This document shows, piece after piece, positions 37,207-49,025 of a stretch of DNA of 64,000 nt. This DNA is from Heterodera schachtii (taxonomy: Eukaryota; Nematoda; Chromadorea; Rhabditida; Heteroderidae): NCBI GenBank assembly GCA_023374025.1, contig SIJG01000196.1:62001-126000 (forward strand), read 5' to 3'. The position numbers and the translations under genes are program-made. Under the pieces are notes generated by a model. The model saw only the letters and a program-made list of their open reading frames with translations. It did not search any database and had not been told where the DNA came from. The first letter of the stretch is position 1. Each line of letters begins with the position of its first letter.

Positions 37207-39510
37207 CTGCTTACACACTTTTAATTAGTTAATTTATATTTAGATTTTTTAATTTTTATTTTAATTTATTTTAAAAGGATATTAATAAACTTTTTATATT
37301 AAACAATTTTCAAGTATCTTTTTTCGATGAGTCTATTTTAATAAAAAAAACTTAATTAAAAATCTTTGTTTGCAAAAAAAAGTGTAAATAGACACTCATT
37401 TTATCAGAATGTTCTAAAATAATGTAAAATGACATAAAAAAAGATTTTGATAAAATCAGTGAATAATTTTTCAAGCAAAATATTCAAATATACCAAAAAC
37501 ATTTTTGAGAATTAAAAAATTTAGCCTATTAAAATATTTTTTTATTATATTTTATAATTTTGGAAAATTTCTGATTTCCGACATCCGATTTCCGATGTTT
37601 TTGGGGTCGAAATTCCGATTTTCCGATTTCCGAAAATTTTTGGGGCCTCGGAATGCCATGTTTGGTATGAATTAGATAATGCTAAATTCATTAAATCAAA
37701 CTTCTTTAAGTTGCAATTAGTTGAGATTTTATGTTAATTAAATGAAGTTTTAACAGTTTTTATTTATTAATTTATTTAAAAAACTTCTCTTTTAATAAAT
37801 AATTTTTTTAAATTCCTTCTATCATTTTCATGCTCTTCTTTCTATCTCTATTTCTTGTTGTACGCCTCACGCACTTTTAATTATTAATTTATGATTGAGT
37901 CTTATTTTTATATTTTTGAAATGATAATTTATATAGTTAAATAAAATTAATCTTTTTGTTCAAAAGAATGATAATTAGAATTATAGAATTAGTTTATTCA
38001 AATTTTTGAAACACATTTTTTGTTGTAGCGTTTTGTGTTTCAAATTCAAAAAGATAAGGTATTTGTAATTGAAATTTTTTAAAACTTTTAAATTATGTTT
38101 GAACAATTTTTCTTCTATTTGTTTGAACAAAATCTTAATAATTTTCAGCTAATTATTTTCCTTTATTTTCTTAATTTTTTAAATTTCAATTTTTAAAACA
38201 ATAGAGCATCTTTTATTTTATTTTATTATTTGTTTTTTATTAAAAAGCTGCCTTAGTTTATTTTATTAAGTAATTCATGTTTTATTCTTGCGCGAACGTC
38301 AGATTAGAGGTGCATGTCGGAGACGGTCGCATTTTATCGTTTAACTTTTAATTTATTGTTTTTATGTAATTATAATTATATTTATATTAGGATAATCCAT
38401 TTTTAATTCTTTTTTTGACAATGAGATTGATTAACCGTATTTCATAATTATTATCCTTTAATTATAAATTATTCTTATGTAGAAATAATAATAATTATTA
38501 AAATTTAATACATTTCTTTTGGTTTTTTCATAATTAATTTTATGAATTGAAATGCAAAATTAAATTTAAGTGAAAAACCCGATCTAATTCAGATCAGAAT
38601 TGTTTTTATTAATTTATTAATTGGTGAAACAGAAATAAGACTTTTTTTAGTCTTTTTATTTATAAAGATTTTTTAATTTTTTTTTAGTCTTTTTATTTAT
38701 AAAGATTTTTTAATTTAAAATAGTCTGGTAAAGCATTTTACGTTTTTTTAATGATTTATCTTAAGAATTTAAATAATTAAATTTTTAATCCAAAATAAGG
38801 AAAATCCATTTTTTTGATTTCTTTATAATTATTATAAAGATCCGTTTGGTTTATTCATTATTATTTTTATTTTAATAGCTAAATAATTGATATTAAAGTT
38901 AATTTTATTTAAATGAATTTTGCAAAGCAAATGGTTCATTAGTTATTATTAAGTTTTAATATTAAATCTTTGTGTTTTATTCTATAAATTATTTAATTTT
39001 TATTGTAATAAAAAAAAGTAATTTAAATTAATTTAAATAACTCTTTTTTTGTGAATGGATTTAATATTGGTGGTTTTCATTCAAATTTATATAAATTTAA
39101 AAAAATAGCATAACATATAAATTTAATTCATAAATTAATAAATTCTTTTTTAACTTTCAATTAATAACCTTAATTTTGTTGAAGTTTTTATTCAAGGCCT
39201 ACACTAGTCAAATTTGTAATTTATTTTGCATTAATTTAGGCAATTAATGATATATTTTAAATAATTTATTTTGTTTTTGTTGTGTTGGCTTCGTTTTTAA
39301 TCTTCTCGATGAGATCACTTCTGGTTTGTCCTTCTTCTGAGCAATAAGTTTTTTGTTTTTTTATTTTCTATTTAAACGGTGAATATAAAGCATTTTTATT
39401 ATTTTTGTTGAAAATTCAAACTTAATTAAAGAAAAAATATTTCTCTTAATATTTTTTCTAATAATTTTAATTTTTTTACGCCATGACTAATTCTCAAAAC
39501 GTCAATGGTA
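37207..39510. other. AT-rich stretch with degenerate element remnants
   Basis: No supported gene. At 37566-37672 there is a decayed relative of the 133-bp MITE at 47862 (TTTCCGATTTCCGA words, ending TCGGAATGCCATGTTTGG). At 38645-38712 a unit containing TTTAGTCTTTTTATTTATAA is tandemly duplicated. Near 38300 CGGAGACGGTCGCATTTTAT resembles CGGAGACTGTCCAATTTGGT near 29590. Confidence 0.6.
37566..37672. mobile_element. Degenerate TTCCGA-word MITE remnant
   Basis: Contains iterated GATTTCCGA and TTTTTGGGGCCTCGGAATGC, closely matching the interior and right side of the element at 47862-47994. The terminal CAGGGATG/CATCCCTG motifs are lost. Confidence 0.65.
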
Positions 39511-39517
39511 AAAAAAA

Positions 39518-39580
39518 ATAGAGTTTTACGGGACCGGGAATATTGGACAAAACAGGGACAGGGTATTGCCGAGATTACTG
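39518..39580. mobile_element. Degenerate left end of the GGGACC-word element
   Basis: TAGAGTTTTACGGGACCGGG followed by ATTGGACAAAACAGGGACAG aligns with the left end of the complete element at 56431 (TAGAGTTGAGCGGGACCGGG). Possibly related text (GGACCGGGATTTG, CAGGGACAAG) at 40582-40640 may be the far side of the same worn insertion. Confidence 0.55.
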
Positions 39581-41818
39581 AAACAATTGAAAATTTATAT
39601 ATTTCGTAGAAAATTTTCTTAATTTAATATTTTTTTTTCATAACAATTTATTATTTTATTTTAGTTCTTTTTCTCTTTTATTACTCTTTTAATATATTAT
39701 TATTTCCTTCTCGAAACAAATATAGATAAATAATGGATTTTCTTCGTTGTGCTATCAGAATACTATTTGATTAATTTTTATTGAATTAATTTAATTTTTA
39801 AAAACGCTTTGATTTATTTTAGCTATTCTTTTTAAAAACTATTGTTTTTAATGGTTCGTTTATTTTTTTGCTGATTATGGATTATTTTGTTTATTTGTTT
39901 ACCTATTTACTTTCTTTAAATTATTTTTTAGATAAAGTTTTATTATATTTAATCTTTTTAATTAATTGTAATTTATGTATTCATTATTTATTTTAATTAT
40001 AATGTAAATATTTTGCTTTTAAAAACATAAAACAAATGCAATATGATTTTATTATTCTGTATTTTTTCTTGCATTTATTAATAAATCCATGATATCTTGT
40101 CAATTCGTTTTAATAAGTTTTATATATCTACTTTTTAAGCAAAACTCTAACGCATTGGCATCCATTTTTATTTCTCTAACGCCTTCATTTAAATTATGGA
40201 CTTTTGACATGAAATAAAAACCAAAAATTCAGTATTGTAATCATTAATTTAGATTAAATCAAAATATCTAAATTTAACAAAAAAAATATAAATAATTAGA
40301 ACAAATTGATGAATTCTAATCGATATGGAGATAAAAAAATTAAAATTTTATTATCTAAAAATAAAAATTTAAAACTTTTGTTTTTTTTTATTTTTTATGG
40401 ACCTATTTATAATTAAAATATTGAAAATAATTTTTTAAACAAAAATTTATTTATGATTGAATTAAAATTTTCTAAATGATAAATTATAAAAGAAAGTATT
40501 GGCATTCTTTAGAGGAATTTATTATATAAAAATTTTGAATCAATTTGAAATATTATTGGATTCTCGGCCCAAATGGCCTGGACCGGGATTTGTAAAATGA
40601 ACAGGGACAAGAATGCAATCCCGAGTCTAGGACTCCCATTTTGCGGAACCCCAGTTTAATTATTTTTAATTAAAAATAATTTTTTAGTAAATTTTTTATC
40701 AGCCACCCTTTTTAAAGTTAAGATATTTTTTCGTCTCTTGAAAAAGGAAGCAAATTTTTAATTTTTTTTATGGATATGCAAATGCAATAATAAAAGATGC
40801 TAACATTGTTTTATTTATTGTATATTTTCTTCTTTTATGACCATTTTCAAACATTATTCATATTTTTCCCTTCCTTTATTCTCCATGCTCTAAATAGTAG
40901 GAAACACACTTTCTTTAATTCTTTGTGGTGTATTTTCTTAAAATTTTTCAATTCTTAGGGGTGTATTTTCCCGATGTTATTGCTTTTTTGTAGAATTTTT
41001 GGAAAAAAAACGCAAAAAAGGCACCAAAACGGCAAAATGCCAAAAAAGTCATTAAAGGCATGAAAGTCCCGAAAGGGGCAAAAAAATATCAATAATAAAA
41101 GTCAAAGTAAAAATCTTCAAACAAGTGGAAAATATGATCTATTTGTGCTTAATATATCGAAATTTAATTGCGCAAAAAAAAAAGTATTTGCCTCAAAAGT
41201 CGGATTAGTTGGTTTATTTATCATTCTTGTTCTATTTCGGATGTAGTACATATTTCTAAAATTATTTAAACATTTGCCTTGAGATTTAATTGTTTACCGA
41301 TATTATTTTTAATGGCAATTTTCCAGTTGAAATAAAAAAAACCACCAGTATTTTATTAAGTTTTAACAAAATTAGATTATAATTGGCGTTAAATTATCGA
41401 AAATTCTAATGGAAATTGACACTATTCCATGTGACATGAGATTTTATTAAAATATTTTTTTAACAACCGGACCGACCTCGATAAAGCCGTATTTGGCACC
41501 AATCCCGGTCGGATTAATTAGAGCAGTGTGGAAGCAATTGATATTAATAAGAATATAACATTATTTTGTCGTCAATGCAACTATATATTTTAATTAAAAA
41601 TTCTTAAAAGATTCTTTATTAATAACTATTAAAATTTTAGGTTTCCTCTCGCATTTGATTTAATTAAAGCTTTTTTGTAATTATTTATTATTATCGATGC
41701 TTTGAGATGGACAATTCGCGCCGTTTAAAAGATAGTATTTGCTTTTACTTTATATTTAATTCTATTTATTTTTATAATATTGAAAATTCATAAGTCTTTT
41801 TTTCCATCTCATCTATAC
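39581..41818. other. AT-rich stretch without genes
   Basis: Nothing gene-like. Contains GGCCCAAATGGCCTGGACC near 40567, a GC patch at 41000-41080 (GGCACCAAAACGGC, CCCGAAAGGGGC) and ACCGGACCGACC..CCCGGTCGG at 41466-41512, all looking like worn element pieces. Confidence 0.55.
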
Positions 41819-42127
41819 CAGGGATGTGCCGAGCCAGACAAAATCCGATTCCGATTAAATCGCCGATTCCGATTTGGCCAAAAATCCGATACGGTTTTAA
41901 AACCGATTACGATTATGGCCCAAAATCCGATTAATTGCGATTCCGATTACGATTCCGATTTTTTTAAAATAATTTTTTCCCAAAAATTTTATTCAAATCA
42001 AAAATTTTTGCTAAATGACAAAAAACTTGATTATATCTGGGAGAATTAATCCGGCACTGTACGGGGGAAGAAATACAACTACGGGTGGGAGAGGTTAAAC
42101 TGTGATTAGAATTCACGACCGTTTTTA

Positions 42128-42350
42128 AATCCATTGAGCTCTGACGGGCGCTTCGCGCCCGTTTTTAAATTTCGTTGGATCTTTTCGGCCGCTTCGCGGC
42201 CTCGGACGGGCGCTGCGCGCCCGTTTTTTAAATTGTTCAGCTCTGACGGGCGCTTCGCGCCCGTTTTTTAAATTTGTTGAGCTCAGACGGGCGCTTCGCG
42301 CCCGTTTTTTAAATCCATTGAGCTCTGACGGGCGCTTCGCGCCCGTTTTT
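42128..42350. repeat. Tandem array of GC hairpins with T-tracts (CTTCG loop)
   Basis: Six hairpins in about 220 bp. Five have the form ACGGGCG, loop CTTCG (CTGCG once), CGCCCGT followed by 4-6 T, in units of about 42 bp that also contain TTGAGCTCTGA. One has the different stem GGCCG/CGGCC (42188-42202). A hairpin plus a T run is what intrinsic bacterial terminators look like, but nothing else here is bacterial. Confidence 0.85.
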
Positions 42351-42490
42351 AAAGTGATTAAAAGAGGTACAACGGTGATTAAAAGAGGTACAACATGGTT
42401 AGGAGATGTACAACGGTGATTAAAAGCGGTACAACAGAGATTAGAAGAGGTACAATAGTGATTAAAAGAGTTAAACGGTGATTAAAATGA
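42351..42490. repeat. 21-bp minisatellite, locus 2
   Basis: About six units of GTGATTAAAAGAGGTACAAC with variants, matching locus 1 at 21548-21713. Related units also occur left of the hairpin array at 42063-42115, so the hairpin array appears to lie within the minisatellite. Confidence 0.85.
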
Positions 42491-43199
42491 TTTTTCAAAT
42501 ATTAGCCTAAATTTCCAAGGACCATGAAAAATATTTTCGAATTTTTAAAAAATTTTAAAATTTCCGAAACAAAAAACAAAGGTCATATTCGTGCTCAGCA
42601 CCTCAAAATACCCCAGAAAAAAAATTTTTCACCCCCCTTTTCAACCTAAAAAAATTTTTGAAAATTTCTAGGGGTCCTAGCTCGAAAATTTTTGAAAATT
42701 TCCGAACATTTAGTACACCATTCGATAGAGCTTTAAAAGCTCTACAATTTTTGTCTAAGGCAATTTTTGGCTAAAACCAACCCCCGACGAGTTATGGGCC
42801 CGGGACTCAAATGTCCCGCTGAGGCCTAAAAATTTTTCTTTTCCGGAAAAAAATCAAAAATTTTCCGAAAAAATACCATTCGATAGAGCTCGAAAAACTG
42901 CTTCCCAAAGGTGTTCTCCGTTTTCTCCGGAAAAATCGTTAAAAAATCCTAAAATTCAAAAACCGAAAAACCTCCGAGGGGGCCTAGCTCGAAAATTTTT
43001 GAAAATTTTCGAAATTTTTAAATTTGGAAAAATACAGCTCATTGAGCTCTACAATAAGTTCGCTGGCCACCCACTGCTCAGTTCAAACGCTAATGAGTTA
43101 TTCGCCTGGTACCTGGACAAAGTTGGTACTGAATTTTTGTCGAAGCACACAGGCCAGGGGGTTAGAGATAGAGGCCTGGAATTTTTTTTATTTTTTAGC

Positions 43200-43295
43200 C
43201 AACGCTTTAACTTAGGATGCTATTTTTGAACCCCTTTCTTCATAGCATATGCGCAGAAAAAATATGTTAATCCATATAATTTACAACCCTAGTCA
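43200..43295. mobile_element. Inverted fragment of the 19721-type MITE end
   Basis: Reads CCCTTTCTTCATAGCATATG and CAGAAAAAATATG, then AATTTACAACCCTA, the reverse complement of the left end of the element at 19721-20355 with a few substitutions. It lies inside the composite element. Confidence 0.75.
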
Positions 43296-43515
43296 TTATT
43301 AAAATAAGATTAAAACATTCGTTTCATAAAACATTTTTTTTCAAAATTCATTGGTATTCTCGCTAAAAAAAATTCTTTCAAAAGGTCAATTCTTAGGGTG
43401 TAATAATCGGATTTCAAGGCAAAATCGATTACGATTATCCGATTCCGATTATGGCCCAAAATCCGATTAATTGCGATTCCGATTACGATTACGATTCCGA
43501 TTCGGCACATCCCTG

Positions 43516-46500
43516 GTATAAACCGTAGCATCTCGTTATATTCTTCGTTACTAATTTAATTTTAAATAAATTCATCATCTCAAAATTGAGCTACAATTGA
43601 ATTTTTTAATTAAATATATTTGTAACAAAATTTTTATTTATTAAATAGCTATTTGCTTCTCAGATTGCTTATTTTATATCCAAATTGATTTGAATCAAAT
43701 GAATGATACAATAAAAGGAATATCGTTTGTTTGCTATGTATTTTAATATAATTATTTATTTATTTATTGTGTGCTTTTTATAACTAAATTGATTTTTTAT
43801 ATTATTTTTTAAAATAAAAGTTTAAATATAATTAATAATTTAGTGCCTAAAAATGAAAAATTAACCATTTATAGAAAAGCAGTTTTCCCAGAAATAGCTT
43901 TCTTTTGCGGAAGTTTTTTAAGAAGAAAAGTGAATTTGTAATTATGACTAATTAATTTTCAATTTTTTGGCATTTTTATCAATTATAAATGAATAATTGC
44001 TTATTTTTTAATATTTTGAAAAATTTAAACTTTATTTCAGCCTAAAAAAGGTCAAGCGCGCCCCTAATTCTATTTTTCCAACCCATTTCGTACCTTTTTA
44101 CATAGATTCTGACCGTTTTTAAACATTAGAGTTTGGGGATATGATCAATATTTCCAAATAATTTGGTATTTGAACATTGTCAATGAAAAAAATTTGTTTT
44201 AAATACTTCTTCGTATTTTTTTACAATAATTTATATATAAATTTGTCACTGGCAAAAGATGGCTTCTTTTTTTTTTTTGAAAAACGTTTTTACATAAAAT
44301 TTGACTGCTTCTAAAAAGGTTATGCTTTGAAGTCAAATTTTTTCAACTCTCTAATTAATTTTTTACATCTAAATGAAAATAATATTTTTATGTTGATTTT
44401 TTATATGTTTATTTATCACCCATTTTATCACCATGAAATAATATAATATTTTATTGAATTGCTAAGAACACTCGTAGAGCATTTACTTCTTATTTATAAA
44501 ATTATTTTGTTTAAAATAAATTTACATTATTTACATTTTAATTTTTTATAGATACATATAATTTTTTTCTCAATTAATTTATTCTTTATCTTTTGGTTCT
44601 ATAATCCATATGTTCTATTGTTTTTCGATAAATAATAATTTTATTAAAAAATATATTTTATCAAAAATAATTTTGATTTCTGTCTTAAATGGTTTAAAAA
44701 ACTTTCTTTATTCTTTAATAATTTATATTTATTCTCTCTGTGTTTATTTATTATTAATATACATATTTATTAATTCATGGCCGTACAACTTGCTCACTCT
44801 CATTTCTGTGTGCGCTTTAAATTTATCAGTTAATTAATTTATTTTTATTTCCAAGTATTATTTTTAGCAATTAAACTAAATCATTTATAAACAGTTTTTT
44901 AATCTGAACAATCTAAATTTAAATATATTTAAAAAATAAAGAATTTAGAGTTTTTTATAAATTTTCAGAAAAATAAAATATGGTATTTAAATTTTTTTTT
45001 ACATATTTTGGTTTTTCTTATATAACATTTTTTAAATTGGTCATCTATTAAAATTTATGTATTTTTATTGTATAACTGAAGAAAAAAAATTTTGTTTTCC
45101 TTTTTTAAAGCGATTGTTTTTAATAATTATCTAATCAATTAAATGTCTAATAATTTTTCGGCTATGTCTTGAATATTTTTTTTTTATTAATCTTTTAATA
45201 AAACTTCTTTTTATTTTTAATATTTTATATTTGGATAAAATAGCTTTTTAAATTCAATAAAATAAATTTTTGAAGAAAAATTTGTTTTCAATATTAATTA
45301 CGATAAAAAAATTTTGTAAGATTGAGCATAGAGTTTTTTATCAGAGATAATTTAACGAGTTGATAAATAGAAAAAATAACTTCGATTATTAAATTAAAAA
45401 TATTTAATAAATTTTATTTTTATATTTTTTGGATTTTCCTGTGCCAGGAAAATTTGATTTAGCCTAAGCTTTTTTTATTATCATTGTATATTTTGAATTA
45501 AATTTTAAATTTTATTTCTTAATTGGCTAGTGAAAATTTTTAAAATTAATTAACAAAAATTAATTAATTTTCATTGAGTAAATATTGTTAAATTATGCTT
45601 ATAATGATAATTTCTCATTTTTTTAACATTTTATTTTCTTCTGTTTTAATTAATAAAGAAGATGCATTTCTTTTCATTTATGGGGGATTCATTAATAAAT
45701 TCGAAAGTAAGATAATTAATTAATTTTTTTTAAATTAATTTTGAGCCGACTAATTTAAATGCTTTCAGCAGAGTTCTTCTAATTTTGTCATGTGTCTCAG
45801 TTCTCTGTATTTAATGAATCATATGAAAATTGTATATTAGTTAAACATTTTAAAATAATTATTTCTATTCAAAATTATTATTATCACAAATATCAATTGT
45901 ATTTAATTGATTTTTCTGATTTTTTGTTTTTTATAATATTATTTTTTTTAAAATCCATGCCACATTACGATTTAGATTTGCTTTCATCATTTCGGCATTT
46001 TTTTTATTGAAAATTTTAGTTTATTTGTGGAGTAGTCATTTGTTATTGGATTTCTTATAATTATAATTCACAGATATTTTAATAGATTTGCAAAATATTA
46101 AACAATTCTCAAATGCATTTTCATTATTTGCTCTTTTAATTTTCATATATAATTTAATAATTTTTATAAATTTTTTTTCGCAATTGTTTTTCGTCATTTC
46201 GTATGCCAATTATCATTTTCTTTTAAATATTATATTGAATACATATTTTTTCTCTGCGTTATGACTGTCCAATTAAATTTTATTTTTAAACAAATTTTTT
46301 TAGAGAATAAAATGTTTAATAATTATTAATTTTTCGACAATTTTTTGTTTAAATATAAATAATGATTTTAAGTTGCATTTTTATTTCAACTAAGGTCAAT
46401 TTTTTCGTATTCTTACCATGGTGCGATGTTTGGATCCAAACTTTCTCAGTTTTTTGTGTTGACATAAATTTTTCATTATTTCACATTTATAAGTCTTTGG

Positions 46501-47595
46501 CCTTATATAAAAAATTATAAATAAATAATTTATTTATTCAGATTTTTATAAAATATTTATTAAGAGTTAATCATGTTAATAAAAAATGTAAATGCATATA
46601 TTGTAAAAATTGTAATTAAATTTGGTAATGCATTGCGGAAAATTTTCATTTTACCCAAACTGATGGGTTTTAAATATCTTAATTAATTCCTGCTAGCATA
46701 ATTTTATTAACTGAATAAAATAGTCAATTATACAATTGTTTCTGAGAAGTCTATTCAAAATTTGCGGTCGTTGTTCAGTAGCACCATTCTCCAACTGAAT
46801 AATTTAAACTTTCATAAAAATTAGTACAATTAGGGTCAACAATAATAAGAAAAGCAATTATTCAAAACCAAAAAATTCTTATATTTTAACTTTATTACTA
46901 TTTTTCTGCTCAAAAGATTTTTAAATATAATATTCAAAGTTTATAATATAGTGATGATCTCACATTTTTATAATATAATGATGATATCGCATTTTGCTGA
47001 AATTCATCGGACAACCATCGTTCAAACATATGAAAAAATTATCAAGAATTTTTTTTTTATTTCACTAATCGACTTTTATTTAATATGATTATGATTTTGT
47101 TAGGTATTTTCTTCGCTTAATTATAAAATTTATTTATTTTCTCTATTTTTATTCTTTTTTGTTTTATATATAAAATTTAATATTTTCTAATATTTTGTAA
47201 ATAATGACTAATTTATTGTGTTTTTACAGTTCAAAATTTTTTTTTAATTTTTTTTAAATTTTTTTTTTTAATTTTTAATTATTATTTAATTACGTGAATT
47301 TAATTGTCGAAGATATTGTTACACTTTTTTCATCGTCCAATAGATTTTTATGAATATTTTATTTAATTAAACTCCAATTTCTTTAATATTAAATCAATGG
47401 CCAATGCAATTCTTTTTTTTGCAATGAAATATATTATTATTTAAAATTCATTAATATTTAAAGTTTGACTAAGAACAAGAATTTACAAAAAAATTAATAA
47501 GTTGTGGATTTTGATAGGAAAATGAATCAGAACATTTGATTTAAGATAAATTTTGTTTATAAGAAAAAATTTTTTATAGTTCTTAATAATGATTA
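43516..47595. other. AT-rich, mainly T-rich stretch without genes
   Basis: No supported gene. Small open frames (44610-44837, 45792-46010) are hydrophobic strings from T-rich sequence. A GC patch GGTCAAGCGCGCCCCTAATT at 44051-44070 is isolated and unassigned. Confidence 0.6.
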
Positions 47596-48211
47596 CCGTA
47601 TATGCTCTAATTATCCCCCCCCCCGGGGGAGATTATTGTTCAACCTCCTCAGAAAGGGGGGATTATTAGATACGGGGGGATAAATGGAGACGGGGGGATT
47701 ATTTTCGATTGATTTATTAGTAAAAAAATTTTTGAAATTTTTAGAACACTTCGCTAAAAAATGTAATTGCGTCAAAAAAATCATTTTTCTTTTTGCATTT
47801 TGTAAAAAAATTCTGAATTTTGCGTGAAAATATTTGAAAAATTCCAAAAATGTATACAAACCAGGGATGCACGGAATTCCGATTTTCGACTTCCAACATT
47901 TTTAAAAAATTTCCGTTTTCCGACTTCCGAAAAATTTTTGGGCCTCGGAATTTCGATTTCCGAAAATTTTTGGGGGTTCGGAATGCCATCCCTGATACAA
48001 ACCATTAAAAACCTTTCAGTGGAATTTGTTTTTAAATTTTGAAAATTTTATACTATACTTTTTGGAAATTCATCGCAAAATAAGAGCATCAATGACAAAA
48101 AATAAAATTTAGGGTCAACAAGGCATCTTGCAAATTTGGTTCGAATCAGTTATTTTACAATTTCGATAAAAATTGTATCAAATATCAGGGGGATAATTAG
48201 AGCATATACGG
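47596..48211. mobile_element. Tc1/mariner-like MITE, CCGTATATGCTCTAATTATC ends
   Basis: Terminal inverted repeats of about 25 bp: CCGTATATGCTCTAATTATC and GATAATTAGAGCATATACGG, flanked on both sides by TA, the expected Tc1/mariner duplication. The left arm continues as G/C-run words (GGGGGGATTATTAGATAC, GGAGACGGGGGGATTATT) with an internal CCCCCCCCCCGGGGGA palindrome. No transposase. A separate 133-bp hAT-like MITE is inserted inside. Confidence 0.8.
47862..47994. mobile_element. 133-bp hAT-like MITE nested in the mariner-like MITE
   Basis: Starts CAGGGATGCACGG, ends GGAATGCCATCCCTG, and is flanked by a perfect 8-bp duplication ATACAAAC (47854-47861 and 47995-48002). The interior iterates TTTCCGACTTCCGA and AATTTTTGGG. 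Related remnants lie at 37566-37672. Perfect flanking repeats suggest a comparatively young insertion. Confidence 0.9.
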
Positions 48212-48814
48212 TATATTCATGACGGAATCTATCCAAATAATATAAAAAGTTTAATATAATTATCAATTTTTTATTTATTATAAATGTAATTTATTAACCT
48301 TTAAATATTTATACATTTTTTTCTAATTTTATGGTGTAAAAATCCAACAGTTTGATAATCTCCATCAGCTGGCCTTAATCATATTGGAGATGATTAACTC
48401 GAAAAAGTTTAGGAATGGTTTGAAGCTTCTTGTAAGATTATAAGGCCAAATTATTTTCGTTAAATTGTCGACAACGACTGTCATCACAAAGATTTAAAAA
48501 TAAAAAATTTATAAAATTTTTAATCATTTTCAGAAAAATAATAAAATAATACAAAAGAAATTTTATATCAAATTTGACCTTTCATAAATCACTCTTTTTC
48601 ATCCATCATCCATGGATTGGAAGATTACATAATTAAGAAACATATTTTATAGAATTTCTAATTAGAAGAAGTCGATTCCTTATTTTTATCAATAATTTCA
48701 GGAATTTCAGTTTTTCAATTTATTTTATTTATTATTTAAATTTAAATATTATAATTTGGTATGTGAAAATTGTCAATGATATAAATGTATTTTTTGCTCA
48801 AAGCAACCAAATTT

Positions 48815-49025
48815 TAAAATCTTTATATCATTCGATAGCCCTGAATGTCTTCTATTATCCTATAAAATTTCAAAAAGTTTCGTTAGTTACAGAAAATTAT
48901 GACCAAAAATGTTCAAAAAACTTGATTTTTTTTAATTTCTCAAGTCATATGTTTTTTGAAACTTAACAAATTTTTTTGAAATTTTGCACAATAATAGAAA
49001 ATAAGACTATCGAATGGTTAATCAG
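48815..49025. repeat. Core-only inverted repeat, second copy
   Basis: CATTCGATAGCCCTGAATGT near 48829 mirrored by AATAAGACTATCGAATGG near 48999, with AATTATGACCAAAAATG and TTTTTGAAACTTAACAAATT between. Same organisation as 18195-18410 and as the centre of the foldback element at 17751. No GC-rich arms. Confidence 0.65.

Larger units (their letters stand above)
41819..43515. mobile_element. Composite DNA element with CAGGGATGTGCCGA ends
   Basis: Terminal inverted repeats CCAGGGATGTGCCGA and TCGGCACATCCCTGG, with the inverted match extending outward into TATA on both sides; I find no clear 8-bp duplication. Both ends are arrays of GATTCCGATTACG / ATCCGATT. The 1.7-kb interior is a mosaic: minisatellite units, six CTTCG-type hairpins (42143-42347), more 21-bp minisatellite, two CCTAGCTCGAAAATTTTT blocks (42669, 42985) and a piece of the 19721 element's end (43200-43295). 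Open frames at 41780-42049 and 42999-43229 are read from these repeats and are not credible genes. Confidence 0.8.

Noticed and set aside
42128..42350. Bacterial contamination or horizontally acquired terminators
   Set aside because: The hairpins sit in tandem inside a transposon with eukaryote-like surroundings and adjoin the same minisatellite as another locus; no bacterial genes are nearby.
43301..43515. Minus-strand frame with GIVIVIGIAINRI text
   Set aside because: Produced by the ATCGTAATCG word array at the right end of the composite element.
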